Below, in pieces: positions 45,489 through 54,190 of a DNA stretch of 64,000 nt. Position numbers and translations under genes: made by a program. This DNA comes from Acidobacteriota bacterium. GTDB taxonomy: Bacteria > Acidobacteriota > Vicinamibacteria > Vicinamibacterales > UBA2999. The notes under the pieces were generated by a model. The model did not search any database, was not told where the DNA came from, and was given only the letters and a program-made list of their open reading frames with translations. Each line of letters starts with the position of its first letter. The stretch's first letter is position 1. Location of the stretch: assembly GCA_018000455.1 (NCBI GenBank), contig JAGNJW010000026.1, positions 1 to 64,000 of the forward strand. The letters are read 5' to 3'.

Positions 45489-46511
45489 ATGCAGCGAGGA
45501 CGGGTGCTGGTGGCGGTGGCGGGAGCGGCGGCGTGCGTCATGGCTCTGGGCGGCCCTGGTGTGCCTGAGGCGCAGCCTGCCTCCGATCGGACGTCGTGGC
45601 ACTGGTACAAAGGCAACACGCACGCCCACACGCTCGAGAGCGACGGCGACAGCACCCCCGAGGAGGTGACGCGCTGGTACCGGGACCAGGGCTACCAGTT
45701 CCTCGTCCTGAGCGATCACAACGTGCTCACGAACATCGAGGCGCTGTCGGCGGCCTTCGCGGTGCCGGAGCGGTTCCTGCTGGTGCCCGGTGAAGAGGTG
45801 ACCGACGCCTTCGAGACCAAGCCGCTGCACGTGAACGGGCTCAACGTGGCGCGGCTCGTCACGCCCCGCCATGGCACCAGCGTGCTCGACACGTTGCAGC
45901 GCAACGTGGACGCGATTCGCGAGGCCCGGGGCGTGGCCCACGTCAATCACCCGAACTTCGGCTGGGCCATCAGCGCCGCCGACCTCGGCGCGCTCGAACG
46001 CTACCGCCTGCTCGAGATCTTCAACGGCCATCCCTTCGTGAACAACCTCGGCGGCCGCGAAGCGCCTGGCGTCGAGGAAGTGTGGGACCGGCTGCTGCGG
46101 GCGGGACGCCGTGTCTACGGCATCGCCGTCGACGACGCGCACTACTTCAAGCGGCCCTGGGACGCGCGAGCGCCGAAGCCCGGACAGGGCTGGGTGGTGG
46201 TGCGGGCGCCACGGCTCGATGCGGCCGCGCTGCTTGCCTCGCTCGAGGCGGGCGACTTCTATGCCTCGACGGGCGTCGATCTCGAAGACTACTGGGCGGA
46301 CGCGGCCGGCATCAGCCTGCGGGTGCGTGCCGACGGCGACACACGCTACCGGCTGTCGCTCATCGATGCGACCGGCGAGGTGCAAACACTCGATGGGCCG
46401 GTGGCGCGCTTCACGCTGACGGGCCGCACGGGCTATGCGCGCGTGGTGGTGCGCGATTCGAACGGTGCGCTCGCCTGGACGCAGCCGATCTTCCTGGATG
46501 GCCGGCCCTGA
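45489..46511 (+). CDS. Secreted PHP/CehA-type metallohydrolase
   Basis: The ~340-residue protein has a signal peptide and a PHP-like metal site set. It includes GNTHAHTLESDG (first HxH), FLVLSDHN, a glutamate in PGEEVT, HVNHPNFGW, FNGHP and IAVDDAH. CehA/McbA family members hydrolyse phosphate or carbamate esters. The C-terminal ~90 residues form a beta domain. Two in-frame starts exist, 45480 and 45489. CAGAAT at 45476-45481 is a likely -10 element and overlaps the first ATG, so ATG 45489, seven bases after it, is favoured as a leaderless start. The 241-base gap before it (45248-45488) shows no other gene. Confidence 0.85.
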   Translation: MQRGRVLVAVAGAAACVMALGGPGVPEAQPASDRTSWHWYKGNTHAHTLESDGDSTPEEVTRWYRDQGYQFLVLSDHNVLTNIEALSAAFAVPERFLLVPGEEVTDAFETKPLHVNGLNVARLVTPRHGTSVLDTLQRNVDAIREARGVAHVNHPNFGWAISAADLGALERYRLLEIFNGHPFVNNLGGREAPGVEEVWDRLLRAGRRVYGIAVDDAHYFKRPWDARAPKPGQGWVVVRAPRLDAAALLASLEAGDFYASTGVDLEDYWADAAGISLRVRADGDTRYRLSLIDATGEVQTLDGPVARFTLTGRTGYARVVVRDSNGALAWTQPIFLDGRP

Positions 46512-46526
46512 GCCGGCCGGGCGCGA

Positions 46527-46532
46527 TACACT
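46527..46532 (+). promoter_or_regulatory. TACACT -10 element, leaderless type
   Basis: TACACT ends six bases before ATG 46539, with no ribosome site. Confidence 0.6.
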
Positions 46533-46538
46533 GCGATC

Positions 46539-46868
46539 ATGCAGCTACGTACGGCGCGGCTCTGTCTGGACTGTGACGAGGTGCACGACGAGTACCGGTG
46601 TCCGGCGTGTGCGTCGGACGAGTTCACCTTCGTCAGCCGGTGGGTGCCGGTGCCCGAGAACCGGCGGCTACGCCCCCGTCCGGCGCGCGTGCCGCCGCCG
46701 GAGCTGGAGGCCTACCGGGAAATCGTGCGGGGCCCTGCGGCAGCACCGCAGCCCAAGCGCGGCCGCTGGGTGAAGGCGCTCGTGGGGATCGGGGCCGCCA
46801 GCGTGGTCGGGCTGTTATTCGGCGCACGCCGGGCGCACCCGCGATCCGAGGAGCCGGACGACCGCTAG
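46539..46868 (+). CDS. Small zinc-ribbon protein with C-terminal membrane anchor
   Basis: The 109-residue product opens with a compact zinc ribbon, CLDCDEVHDEYRCPAC. A proline/arginine-rich linker follows, then one hydrophobic helix near the C-terminus (ALVGIGAASVVGLLFGA) and a short charged tail. This is a tail-anchored layout with the ribbon in the cytoplasm. Zinc-ribbon proteins of this size often bind RNA or protein partners; no family name is assigned. It is convergent with the L31 gene 16 bases away, itself a zinc-ribbon protein. Confidence 0.7.
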   Translation: MQLRTARLCLDCDEVHDEYRCPACASDEFTFVSRWVPVPENRRLRPRPARVPPPELEAYREIVRGPAAAPQPKRGRWVKALVGIGAASVVGLLFGARRAHPRSEEPDDR

Positions 46869-46884
46869 GCCGCCGCGGCGCCCA

Positions 46885-47145
46885 CTAGTTGGTCTTGGCC
46901 TTGGCGGCCTTCTTCGCCTTGGCCGCCGCCTTGAGCGCCTCGGCGGTCTGCGCGCCGTACTTCTTGTTGAAGCGGTCCACACGGCCTTCGGTGTCGATCA
47001 GCTTCTGACGGCCCGTGAAGAACGGGTGACAGCTGCTGCAGATGTCGAGGTGGACATCCTTGGTGGTGGAGCGGGTCTGCCAGGTGGCGCCGCATGCACA
47101 GTGCGCGGTGACTTCGTGGTACTCGGGATGAATGCCAGGCTTCAC
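46885..47145 (-). CDS. rpmE: 50S ribosomal protein L31 (zinc-binding form)
   Basis: The 86-residue protein is L31 of the cysteine-containing type: CAC and CSSC pairs bind zinc, and the core KPGIHPEYHEV...STTKDVHLDICSSCHPFFTG...RVDRFNKKYG is conserved. A lysine/alanine-rich C-terminal extension (AAAKAKKAAKAKTN) makes it slightly longer than usual. GTG 47145 is preceded by AAAGGA; a longer frame to 47211 would add unrelated residues. The C+ form is normally used when zinc is sufficient. Confidence 0.95.
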   Translation of the reverse strand: MKPGIHPEYHEVTAHCACGATWQTRSTTKDVHLDICSSCHPFFTGRQKLIDTEGRVDRFNKKYGAQTAEALKAAAKAKKAAKAKTN

Positions 47146-47218
47146 GGTCGGTCCTTTCGCCGGATCCGGGCGGGGCCACGGGCCCAGGCCACTTTCCGGC
47201 AGACGAGACAAGAGGGCT

Positions 47219-47224
47219 AGTATA
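47219..47224 (-). promoter_or_regulatory. Extended -10 promoter (TGATATACT) of rpmE
   Basis: Read on the minus strand TGA precedes TATACT directly, an extended -10; the -35 region is poor. RNA would start near 47212, leaving a leader of about 67 bases before GTG 47145. Confidence 0.55.
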
Positions 47225-47250
47225 TCACCCGTCCCTGGCGGCCCGTGTGG

Positions 47251-48696
47251 CTAACGGCGACCCGCGCGGGTGCGCCAAGCAGACCCGAACAGCGACAGCC
47301 CCAGCCAGGCCGTGAGCACCGCCACGGGATAGCCGACCATCGACGGCCACCACGCCGCCAGGGCGCCGAACGCCACGAGCACCACACCGCCGGTCGCGAG
47401 GGTCGGCGCTTCCGCCGCGCGCAGGCTGCGCCGGGCCGTCAGGGCGGCCCCCACTGTGTTGCCGAGCCGCAGGGCGCCAGCCGCGGTGCGGCCGGACCGG
47501 CCACGCCGTCCCCGGCGGAGCCACGGCCGCCGCGTACCGGCCGCCCCGCCGGGCTCGTCCGGCTCGTCCGCCGGTAGCCGCACCGGCTGACCGCGCCGCC
47601 GCGGCACGCCGAGCACGACCTCGGTGGCCGTCTCGAGATCGCGCTCGAACATCCGCTCCAGGCCCGTAGCGAACCCGGCGTCCTCGATGGCGACGTCGAG
47701 CTCCCAGTTGCCCAGCCAGCTCTGGATGTTGAGGTTGGTCGATCCCACGCGCGCCCACAGGCCGTCGGCCACGGCGGACTTGGCATGGACCATCGGGCCG
47801 TTCCACTCGAAGACGCGCACGCCGCCCTCGAGCAGGCCGCGGTAACCGACGCGCGTGAACGAGCCGACCAGCGGCAGATCGCTCGTGCCGGGCACGAGCA
47901 GGCGCACGTCGACGCCGTCGGTCGCTGCGGCCGTCAGCGTCTGGACGTAGCTGGGCACGCCGACGAAATAGGCGTCGGTGATCCAGAGGCGCTCTCGGGC
48001 GATCCCCGCCACCAGCACATCGAGCCGCAGCATGCTTGCGGCGGCGGGCGTGCTGCCGATGACCCTGAGCGCCACTTCACCCGGGCGCGGCAGAGCGTCG
48101 CGCGCCGGACATTCGTCGGCGGGGAGGGGTGCGCCGGCCGCCTCCCAGATTTCGGCAAAGGCGGCGTGGACATCGGCGACGGCCGGCCCGCGGATCTCGA
48201 CGCCGGTGTCGCGCCATGCCGGCGTCTCCGGCGTGCCCGTCCACTGGTCGCCGACACAGAGGCCCGACACGAAGGCCACCCGGCCGTCCACGGCGAGCAT
48301 CTTGCGATGGTCGCGGGCCAGCCAGGCAAGGGGACGCCACAACACCGGGCGATTGAAGGCGCGCACCTCGATTCCCGCGTCTTCGAGGCGGTACCAGAAG
48401 GCGCGCGGCGTTGCGCTGAGCGCCCCCACCCAGTCGTAGAGGACGCGCACGGCCACGCCGGCCCGGGCACGCGCGATGAGCGCGTCGGCGAAGAGACCGC
48501 CGGTGCGATCGTCGTGGACGATGTAGCTGTCGAAGTGGATGAAGCGCTTGGCGCCGGCGATCGCTTCGAGCCAGGCCGGGTAGTTCTCGGCCCCGTCACG
48601 CAGCAGGCGCACGGCGTTGCCGTCGACCAGCGGCGCTCCGGCCGCGCGCGACAGCGCCAGGTCCGCGGCGACGTGACGCGAGACCGCGGTCTGCAT
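47251..48696 (-). CDS. Phospholipase D family protein, cardiolipin synthase-like
   Basis: The 481-residue enzyme has two HKD motifs, HRKMLAVD in RDHRKMLAVDGRVAFVSG and HAKSAVAD in MVHAKSAVADGLWARVGSTN, both intact. It lacks the N-terminal TM helices of ClsA but ends in two hydrophobic helices (GGVVLVAFGALAAWW and VAVLTAWLGLSLFG) after an arginine-rich linker. This order resembles ClsB-type cardiolipin synthases. ATG 48696 was chosen over an upstream frame because TAGAGT lies seven bases before it. Confidence 0.87.
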   Translation of the reverse strand: MQTAVSRHVAADLALSRAAGAPLVDGNAVRLLRDGAENYPAWLEAIAGAKRFIHFDSYIVHDDRTGGLFADALIARARAGVAVRVLYDWVGALSATPRAFWYRLEDAGIEVRAFNRPVLWRPLAWLARDHRKMLAVDGRVAFVSGLCVGDQWTGTPETPAWRDTGVEIRGPAVADVHAAFAEIWEAAGAPLPADECPARDALPRPGEVALRVIGSTPAAASMLRLDVLVAGIARERLWITDAYFVGVPSYVQTLTAAATDGVDVRLLVPGTSDLPLVGSFTRVGYRGLLEGGVRVFEWNGPMVHAKSAVADGLWARVGSTNLNIQSWLGNWELDVAIEDAGFATGLERMFERDLETATEVVLGVPRRRGQPVRLPADEPDEPGGAAGTRRPWLRRGRRGRSGRTAAGALRLGNTVGAALTARRSLRAAEAPTLATGGVVLVAFGALAAWWPSMVGYPVAVLTAWLGLSLFGSAWRTRAGRR

Positions 48697-48703
48697 GGCG
48701 CTC

Positions 48704-48709
48704 ACTCTA
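48704..48709 (-). promoter_or_regulatory. TAGAGT -10 element, leaderless type, minus strand
   Basis: On the minus strand TAGAGT ends seven bases before ATG 48696; no Shine-Dalgarno is visible. Confidence 0.55.
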
Positions 48710-48750
48710 GACGGCCCGGCGGTGAGTGCCAAGCATTCTGTCCGGGCGCA

Positions 48751-49848
48751 TCAGCCGCACGGCTGCTGCTGCGTCAGGCAGTGGATGGCCCCCAGGCCCC
48801 AGATGAGCGCCCGGCAGTCGACGCCCACCACACACCGCCCAGGCAGCACGGCGCTGAGCCGCGCCAGCGCCTGGCGGTCGCGCACGCGGTCGCCAAAGGT
48901 CGGGACGAGCAGCCCGCCGTTCACGAACAGAAAATTCACGTAGGTGGCCGGCAGGCGCTGACCCTCGACGACCACTGGCTTCGGCATCGGCAGTTCGACG
49001 ATCGTGAACGGCCGGCCGTCGGCGTCGCGCGCTCTGGCGAGGCGCCGGCGGTTGTCACCGAGCACCCTGAAGTTGGCGTCGGCCGGATCGGGTTCGATCG
49101 ACGTGACGATCGTGCGAGCGTCGACGAAGCGGGCCAGGTCGTCCACGTGTCCGTCGGTATCGTCTCCGGCGATGCCCTCGCCCAGCCACACGATGTGTCG
49201 CTGTCCGTAGTAGGTCCGCAGGTAGCCCTCGATCTCGGCCTTCGAGCGGTCCGGGTTGCGGTTCCGGTTGAGCAGGCACGAGGTGGTCGTGAGCAGCGTG
49301 CCCTCGCCGTTCACGTCGATGGCGCCGCCCTCCATGACGATGTCGGCGTGGAAGACCGGCAGGCCGAGGGCCGCTGCCACGCGTGAGGGCACGCGGTCGT
49401 CGGCCTCCCACGGCGGGTACTTGCCGCCCCAGGCATTGAAGCCCCAGTCGACGACCGCCGTCTCGACCTTGCCGCGCCGCGTGCGCTGCACGAACGCCGG
49501 CCCGTGGTCGCGTACCCAGCACTCGTTGGTGGGGATGTGGTGGAAGCGCACCCTCGACATCCGCACGCCGGCCGCGCTGAGCGTCGCCCTCACGATCCGC
49601 TCGTAGTTCGTGTTCGGCACGTTCACGAAGACGGGCTCGAAGTCGCTGATGGCGCCGGCCACGCGCGCGACGTCGGCGATGGCCCGGTGATAGATGCCCG
49701 GGAACGAGATGCCCTCCGGACGCGGCCAGCTCATCCAGGTGCCGGCGTGCCGTCGCCACTCGGCCGGGAAGATGTAGCCGTGCTCGGCCGGCGATCCGGC
49801 GAGCACCCGGGCGCGGGTCGCCCGGCGTGGCGACTTCGCGCCGGTCAT
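48751..49848 (-). CDS. aguA: Agmatine deiminase
   Basis: The 365-residue enzyme converts agmatine to N-carbamoylputrescine. Family signatures are PAEWRRHAGTWMSWPRPEG near the start, NECWVRDHGPAFV, MEGGAIDVNGEGTLLTT, GDDTDGHVDDLARF and the nucleophile C357 in GAIHCLT near the C-terminus. The start codon overlaps the aguB stop (ATGA at 49845-49848), so the two pathway enzymes are translated together. A long upstream open frame on this strand overlaps aguB and is ignored. Confidence 0.95.
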   Translation of the reverse strand: MTGAKSPRRATRARVLAGSPAEHGYIFPAEWRRHAGTWMSWPRPEGISFPGIYHRAIADVARVAGAISDFEPVFVNVPNTNYERIVRATLSAAGVRMSRVRFHHIPTNECWVRDHGPAFVQRTRRGKVETAVVDWGFNAWGGKYPPWEADDRVPSRVAAALGLPVFHADIVMEGGAIDVNGEGTLLTTTSCLLNRNRNPDRSKAEIEGYLRTYYGQRHIVWLGEGIAGDDTDGHVDDLARFVDARTIVTSIEPDPADANFRVLGDNRRRLARARDADGRPFTIVELPMPKPVVVEGQRLPATYVNFLFVNGGLLVPTFGDRVRDRQALARLSAVLPGRCVVGVDCRALIWGLGAIHCLTQQQPCG

Positions 49849-50822
49849 CGCCGGCCCGTGCCGGACGTGCCGTCGACGAAGCGTTCGACGATCGCGCCAT
49901 ACGCGTCGACGCGCCGGTCGCGCAGGAACGGCCAGTGCGTGCGCGCGAACTCCACCTTGTCGAGATCGCACTCGACCACCATCACCTCTTCCCGGCTGGT
50001 GCTGGCGCGCTTGATGACGGTGCCGTCGGGCGAGGCGATGAACGACTGGCCCCAGAACTCGAGGCCGTCCTTGCTCACCGGCTTGCCGTCGGGTCCCGGC
50101 ACCAGTTCGTGACCGATGCGGTTGGCCACCGCCACATAGCAGCCGTTGGCCACGGCGTGACTGCGCTGAATCACTTCCCACGACTCGTGCTGGGCCAGGC
50201 CGTACTGCTTCTTCTCCTTCGGGTGCCAGCCGATGGCGGTGGGATAGAAGATGATCTCGGCGCCCTGCAGCGCCGTGAGGCGGGCCGCCTCCGGATACCA
50301 CTGGTCCCAGCAGATCAGCACGCCGATCGTCCCGACCTTCGTCTTCCACGCCCGAAAACCCGTGTCGCCCGGTGCGAAGTAGAACTTCTCGTAGAAGAGC
50401 GGGTCGTCTGGAATATGCATCTTGCGGTAGATGCCCAGCAGCGAGCCGTCGGCGTCGATGATGGCCGCCGTGTTGTGGTAGAGCCCGGCGGCGCGCTTCT
50501 CGAAGAGTGAAGCGACGATGACGACGCGGTGCTTCCTGGCGAATTGCTGAAAGGCATCGGTGGACGGACCGGGGATGGTTTCGGCCAGACCGAAGCAGGC
50601 GTGGTCTTCCGACTGGCAGAAGTACTGCGAGCGGAAGAGCTCCTGCGTGCAGATGATCTCGGCGCCATTGGCCACGGCGCGGCCGGCGAGCGCGAGCTGG
50701 CGCGTGAGGTTGGCGTTGGCATTGGGACCGCACGCCATCTGCGTGAGGCCGACCTGCACGCGGCGGCCGGTGGGTGACGAGGCACGCTGACGCGTGCGCG
50801 GAGAGCGGCGGGTAGTGGCCAT
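49845..50822 (-). CDS. aguB: N-carbamoylputrescine amidase
   Basis: The 325-residue nitrilase-superfamily enzyme hydrolyses N-carbamoylputrescine to putrescine, CO2 and ammonia. The catalytic triad is E61 in TQELFRSQYF, K134 in YRKMHIPDD and C171 in LICWDQWYPE; the EKFYFAPGDTGF region and GWHPKEK are family-specific. The first ~20 residues form an Arg-rich extension. ATG 50822 follows TATAAC and a weak AAGGG ribosome site. With aguA it makes the complete arginine-decarboxylase branch from agmatine to putrescine; no speA gene lies in the window. Confidence 0.95.
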   Translation of the reverse strand: MATTRRSPRTRQRASSPTGRRVQVGLTQMACGPNANANLTRQLALAGRAVANGAEIICTQELFRSQYFCQSEDHACFGLAETIPGPSTDAFQQFARKHRVVIVASLFEKRAAGLYHNTAAIIDADGSLLGIYRKMHIPDDPLFYEKFYFAPGDTGFRAWKTKVGTIGVLICWDQWYPEAARLTALQGAEIIFYPTAIGWHPKEKKQYGLAQHESWEVIQRSHAVANGCYVAVANRIGHELVPGPDGKPVSKDGLEFWGQSFIASPDGTVIKRASTSREEVMVVECDLDKVEFARTHWPFLRDRRVDAYGAIVERFVDGTSGTGRR

Positions 50823-50874
50823 GCGACGCCCTTGGTTATAGCACGCGCCGCCGACGGACCGCGGCGGCCGGGAG

Positions 50875-50880
50875 TATCCT
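50875..50880 (+). promoter_or_regulatory. TATCCT -10 element, leaderless type
   Basis: TATCCT ends eight bases before GTG 50889. Confidence 0.5.
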
Positions 50881-50888
50881 TGGCGCGC

Positions 50889-51728
50889 GTGGACGTACAC
50901 CTCATCGATGGCACCTACGAGCTGTTCCGGCACTTCTACGCCGTGCCGTCGGTCACGACCAGCGACGGCGCCGAGGTGGGCGCGGTACGCGGCGTGCTGC
51001 ACTCGCTCCAAGCGCTCATCAAGGACGGCGCGACCCACGTCGGCGTCGCCACCGACCATGTCATCGAATCGTTCAGGAACGATCTCTGGCCGGGCTACAA
51101 GACCGGCCAGGGCATCGATCCGGCCTTGTGGGCCCAGTTCCCGCTCCTCGAGGAGACACTCACGGCCTACGGCCTCACGGTCTGGGCGATGGTCGAGTTC
51201 GAGGCCGATGACGCGCTGGCCTCCGCGGCCGTCCGGGCCGCACTCGATTCGCGGGTCGAGACGGTGCGCATTTGGTCGCCCGACAAAGACCTGGCGCAGT
51301 GCGTGCGCGGCACGCGCATCGTGCAGGTGGACCGCGTGCGCAAGGTGACGCGCGATGAAGCCGGCGTGGTCGCGAAGTTCGGCGTGTTGCCGGCGTCGAT
51401 TCCCGACTACCTGGCGCTCGTGGGCGACCCGGCCGACGGCTACCCGGGCCTGCGCGGCTGGGGGGCGAAATCGGCACGGACGGTGCTCGCGCGCTTCGGT
51501 CACATCGATCGGATTCCCGACGACCACCGGGCCTGGGAGGTCGACGTAGCGCGTGCCGGCGCGCTCGCCGCGACCCTCAGGCGCGACCGCGACCAGGCGC
51601 GGCTCTTCCGCACGCTGGCCGAGCTGCGCACCGACGTCGCCGTCTTCGACGCCGTCGACGCGCTCGCGTGGACCGGTCCGACGCCGGCCTTCGACGCGGT
51701 CCGCGCTCGCCTCGAGTCCCGGCGCTAG
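50889..51728 (+). CDS. 5'-3' exonuclease / FEN-like nuclease (H3TH)
   Basis: The 279-residue protein matches the stand-alone 5'-3' exonuclease domain of DNA polymerase I: VDVHLIDGTYELFRHFYA at the start, WPGYKTGQG, EADDALASAAV, SPDKDLAQCV and the helix-3-turn-helix GDPADGYPGLRGWGAKSARTVL. Acidic metal-binding residues are present in each block. It lacks polymerase and proofreading domains. GTG 50889 was selected since the conserved N-terminus begins there and a TATCCT element precedes it. It probably processes flaps or RNA primers. Confidence 0.88.
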   Translation: MDVHLIDGTYELFRHFYAVPSVTTSDGAEVGAVRGVLHSLQALIKDGATHVGVATDHVIESFRNDLWPGYKTGQGIDPALWAQFPLLEETLTAYGLTVWAMVEFEADDALASAAVRAALDSRVETVRIWSPDKDLAQCVRGTRIVQVDRVRKVTRDEAGVVAKFGVLPASIPDYLALVGDPADGYPGLRGWGAKSARTVLARFGHIDRIPDDHRAWEVDVARAGALAATLRRDRDQARLFRTLAELRTDVAVFDAVDALAWTGPTPAFDAVRARLESRR

Positions 51729-51765
51729 CGGCCCGCCGTTCGTCCGTACGGGCTATCCTCCGGGG

Positions 51766-51771
51766 TACACT
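51766..51771 (+). promoter_or_regulatory. TACACT -10 element, leaderless type
   Basis: TACACT ends seven bases before ATG 51779. The 12 bases just upstream (51754-51765, TATCCTCCGGGG) recur exactly at 54903-54914. Confidence 0.6.
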
Positions 51772-51778
51772 CGGCCTC

Positions 51779-52975
51779 ATGACCCGCCTCATGACGCCCG
51801 CCATCACGGCCTGTGTTCTGGCTGCCGCCCTCGTCATAGCTCCGACCCTCTCAGGGCAGCGTCCGCCGCGGGCGCGCGATTTGGGCGTGCCCTTCGACGG
51901 CGTACCGGGCAAGGAGAACGCGATTACCGACGTGGCCGGCGTGACCGTCGGACACTCGACCATCATCAGCGGCCAGGGTGCCCTCAAAGTGGGCCAGGGC
52001 CCCGTGCGCACCGGCGTGACGGCGGTGCTGCCGCGCGGCCGCGACTCGATGGCCAGGCCGTCGTTTGCCGGCTGGTTCTCCCAGAACGGCAACGGCGAGA
52101 TGACCGGCACGACGTGGCTCGAGGAATCAGGCTTCCTCGAGGGCCCGGTGATGATCACCAACACACATAGCGTGGGCGTCGTGCGCGATGCCGTGATCCA
52201 GTGGCGTATCAAGAGCGGCCCGCCGGATGCCTCGGGCTACTGGTGGTCGTTGCCCGTCGTGGCCGAGACCTACGACGGCATGCTCAACGACATCAACGGC
52301 TTCCACGTGAAGGAGCGCCACGCCTTCGAAGCGCTCGACGGTGCCGCCGGTGGCGTGGTGGCCGAGGGCAACGTGGGGGGCGGCACCGGCATGGTGGCGT
52401 ATGGCTTCAAGGGCGGCATCGGCACCTCGTCGAGGGTCGTTTCGGTGGGCGGGGCGAGCTACGCGGTGGGCGTGCTCGTGCAGGCCAATTTCGGCCGCCG
52501 CTCGCAGCTCACGATCGCCGGTGTGCCGGTGGGGAAGGAAATCCCCCAGACGCCCCGCCAGGCGGCCGCGCTCGGTGACGACCCTGCCCGCGGCGACCTC
52601 GGCTCGATCATCATCGTCGTCGCGACCGACGCGCCGCTCCTGCCGCACCAGTTGAAGCGGCTGGCGCGCCGCGCCACGCTCGGCATGGCCCGGACCGGCG
52701 GCCTGTCCGGGAACGGCTCGGGCGACATCTTCCTGGCCTTCTCGACCGCCAATCCCGAGGCGTTCAAGGCGGCCGGGCTGGCCAGTCTGCAAATGGTGTC
52801 GAACGAAGAGATCAGCCCCATCTTCGACGCCACGGCATGGGCCACCGAAGAGGCCATCGTCAACGCGATGGTGGCGGCCGAGACGATGACTGGCGCCGAC
52901 AATCGCACGGTCGAGCGCCTGCCGCACGACGCCTTGCGCGACGCCCTACGCAAGTACAACCGGCTCGCCCCGTAA
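51779..52975 (+). CDS. P1 family peptidase (DmpA-like, self-processing)
   Basis: The 398-residue protein has a signal peptide (AITACVLAAALVIAPTLSGQ) and the N-terminal-nucleophile DmpA/BapA fold. NAITDVAGVTVGHSTI begins the domain, GVTAVLPRG and THSVGVV follow, and the autocleavage pair G275-S276 lies in GDLGSIIIVVATDAP. Cleavage there frees Ser276 as the nucleophile of a beta-aminopeptidase or D-aminopeptidase. It is exported, unlike some family members. ATG 51779 is favoured over ATG 51791 because it lies seven bases after TACACT. Confidence 0.9.
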   Translation: MTRLMTPAITACVLAAALVIAPTLSGQRPPRARDLGVPFDGVPGKENAITDVAGVTVGHSTIISGQGALKVGQGPVRTGVTAVLPRGRDSMARPSFAGWFSQNGNGEMTGTTWLEESGFLEGPVMITNTHSVGVVRDAVIQWRIKSGPPDASGYWWSLPVVAETYDGMLNDINGFHVKERHAFEALDGAAGGVVAEGNVGGGTGMVAYGFKGGIGTSSRVVSVGGASYAVGVLVQANFGRRSQLTIAGVPVGKEIPQTPRQAAALGDDPARGDLGSIIIVVATDAPLLPHQLKRLARRATLGMARTGGLSGNGSGDIFLAFSTANPEAFKAAGLASLQMVSNEEISPIFDATAWATEEAIVNAMVAAETMTGADNRTVERLPHDALRDALRKYNRLAP

Positions 52976-53013
52976 AGGGCGCGCGTGGGACACGTCTGCT
53001 ACGCCGAGCGTCC

Positions 53014-53019
53014 TACACT
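53014..53019 (+). promoter_or_regulatory. TACACT -10 element, leaderless type
   Basis: TACACT ends six bases before ATG 53026, with no ribosome site. Confidence 0.6.
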
Positions 53020-53025
53020 CCAGAG

Positions 53026-53751
53026 ATGACGATTTCGGTGCTCGTGCCGGCGTTCAACGAGGCTGTGGGCCTCGCACAGGCGCTGGCCTCGATGCGCGTC
53101 GCAATGGCGGCGTTCGAGCGCCGCGGCTGGGCCACCGAGCTCATCGTCTGCGACAACAACTCGACCGACGGCACGGCAAACATCGCGCGCGCTGCCGGCG
53201 CCACGGTGGTCTTCGAGCCGGTGAACCAGATCGCCCGCGCGCGCAATCGCGCAGCCGCGGCGTCGACCGGCGACTGGATGTTGTTCGTGGACGCCGATTC
53301 CATGCCCTCGCGCGCGCTCCTCGAGGACGTCGCCGAGACGATCGCGTGCGGCCGCGTGCTGGCGGGCGGCGCCACGGTGGCCATGGACGACCGGCGCTTC
53401 TGGGCGCGCGCGATGGTCGGCGCGTGGAACTGGACGAGCCGCCTTGCGCGCTGGGCGGCCGGGTCCTTCATCTTCGTTGACGCCACGGCGTTTCGTCGGG
53501 CCGGCGGCTTCAATCAGACGCTCTACGCCGGCGAGGAGATCGATCTCTTTCGTCGCCTCAAGATTGCCGCGCGGCAGCGCCGCCTTGGCATCCGCATCCT
53601 GCATCGCCACCCGCTGCAGACGAGCGCGCGCAAGCTGCGCCTCTACTCGGGCCGTGAGATGGCGGTCTTCATGCTGCGCGCGGTATTGAGCGGCGGGCGT
53701 ACGCTGACCAGGCCAGACGAGTGCTTCGTCTGGTACGACGGGCGGCGCTAG
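53026..53751 (+). CDS. Glycosyltransferase family 2
   Basis: The 241-residue enzyme is a GT-A fold inverting transferase. It begins MTISVLVPAFNEAVGLAQAL and has DNNSTDGTANIA, the metal-binding FVDADSMP and the acceptor-side GGFNQTLYAGEEIDLFRRLK. There are no TM helices, so it acts at the cytoplasmic face, perhaps on a lipid or polysaccharide acceptor. No glycan cluster surrounds it, so the sugar is unknown. ATG 53026 was chosen because the family N-terminus starts there after a TACACT element. Confidence 0.9.
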   Translation: MTISVLVPAFNEAVGLAQALASMRVAMAAFERRGWATELIVCDNNSTDGTANIARAAGATVVFEPVNQIARARNRAAAASTGDWMLFVDADSMPSRALLEDVAETIACGRVLAGGATVAMDDRRFWARAMVGAWNWTSRLARWAAGSFIFVDATAFRRAGGFNQTLYAGEEIDLFRRLKIAARQRRLGIRILHRHPLQTSARKLRLYSGREMAVFMLRAVLSGGRTLTRPDECFVWYDGRR

Positions 53752-53770
53752 CCGGCCCCGACCGATTTCC

Positions 53771-54124
53771 TCAGTCGTCTTTGCGCAGGGCCAGCGACGC
53801 GATGGCCTGCTTCAGCGACTCGATGTCGGCCTTGAGGGCCTCGAGGGTGGCGGTATCGGTCACCGCAGGCGCTTGGTCGAATACCGCCGGCACCGTGCGC
53901 GGGCCGCCGCATCCGACGGTGCAGTTCGGGTTGAACTCGAACGTCCCGCTGCTGTTGGCGTTGTCTTCCCACGTCCCATTCAGCGTCGGCAGCGACAAAC
54001 TGGCGCGGATGGCCACCGGCTTGACGAAGCCCGGCAGCATCACCTGGGAGAAGCCGAAGGTGATCGAGCCGTTGGGCTGCACCCACGAGATCGCGATCTC
54101 CGAGCCGATGCCGTCACCGGCGCC
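53771..54124 (-). pseudogene. C-terminal remnant of an exported protein with a coiled-coil end
   Basis: The frame reads GSEIAISWVQPNGSITFGFSQVML-like beta sequence. It then passes NPNCTVGCGGP and ends with a short coiled coil (TLEALKADIESLKQAIASL). An in-frame stop lies at 54125-54127, there is no signal peptide, and the only start codon is a GTG at 54082 inside the beta region. It is most likely the surviving 3' end of a larger secreted-protein gene. Confidence 0.5.
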
Positions 54125-54190
54125 CTATTGTCGCTCCGCCACGTTGCCCCGCGTCGCGGAACGTGAGAGGTTAGGCGGCGGGAGGCGGCC

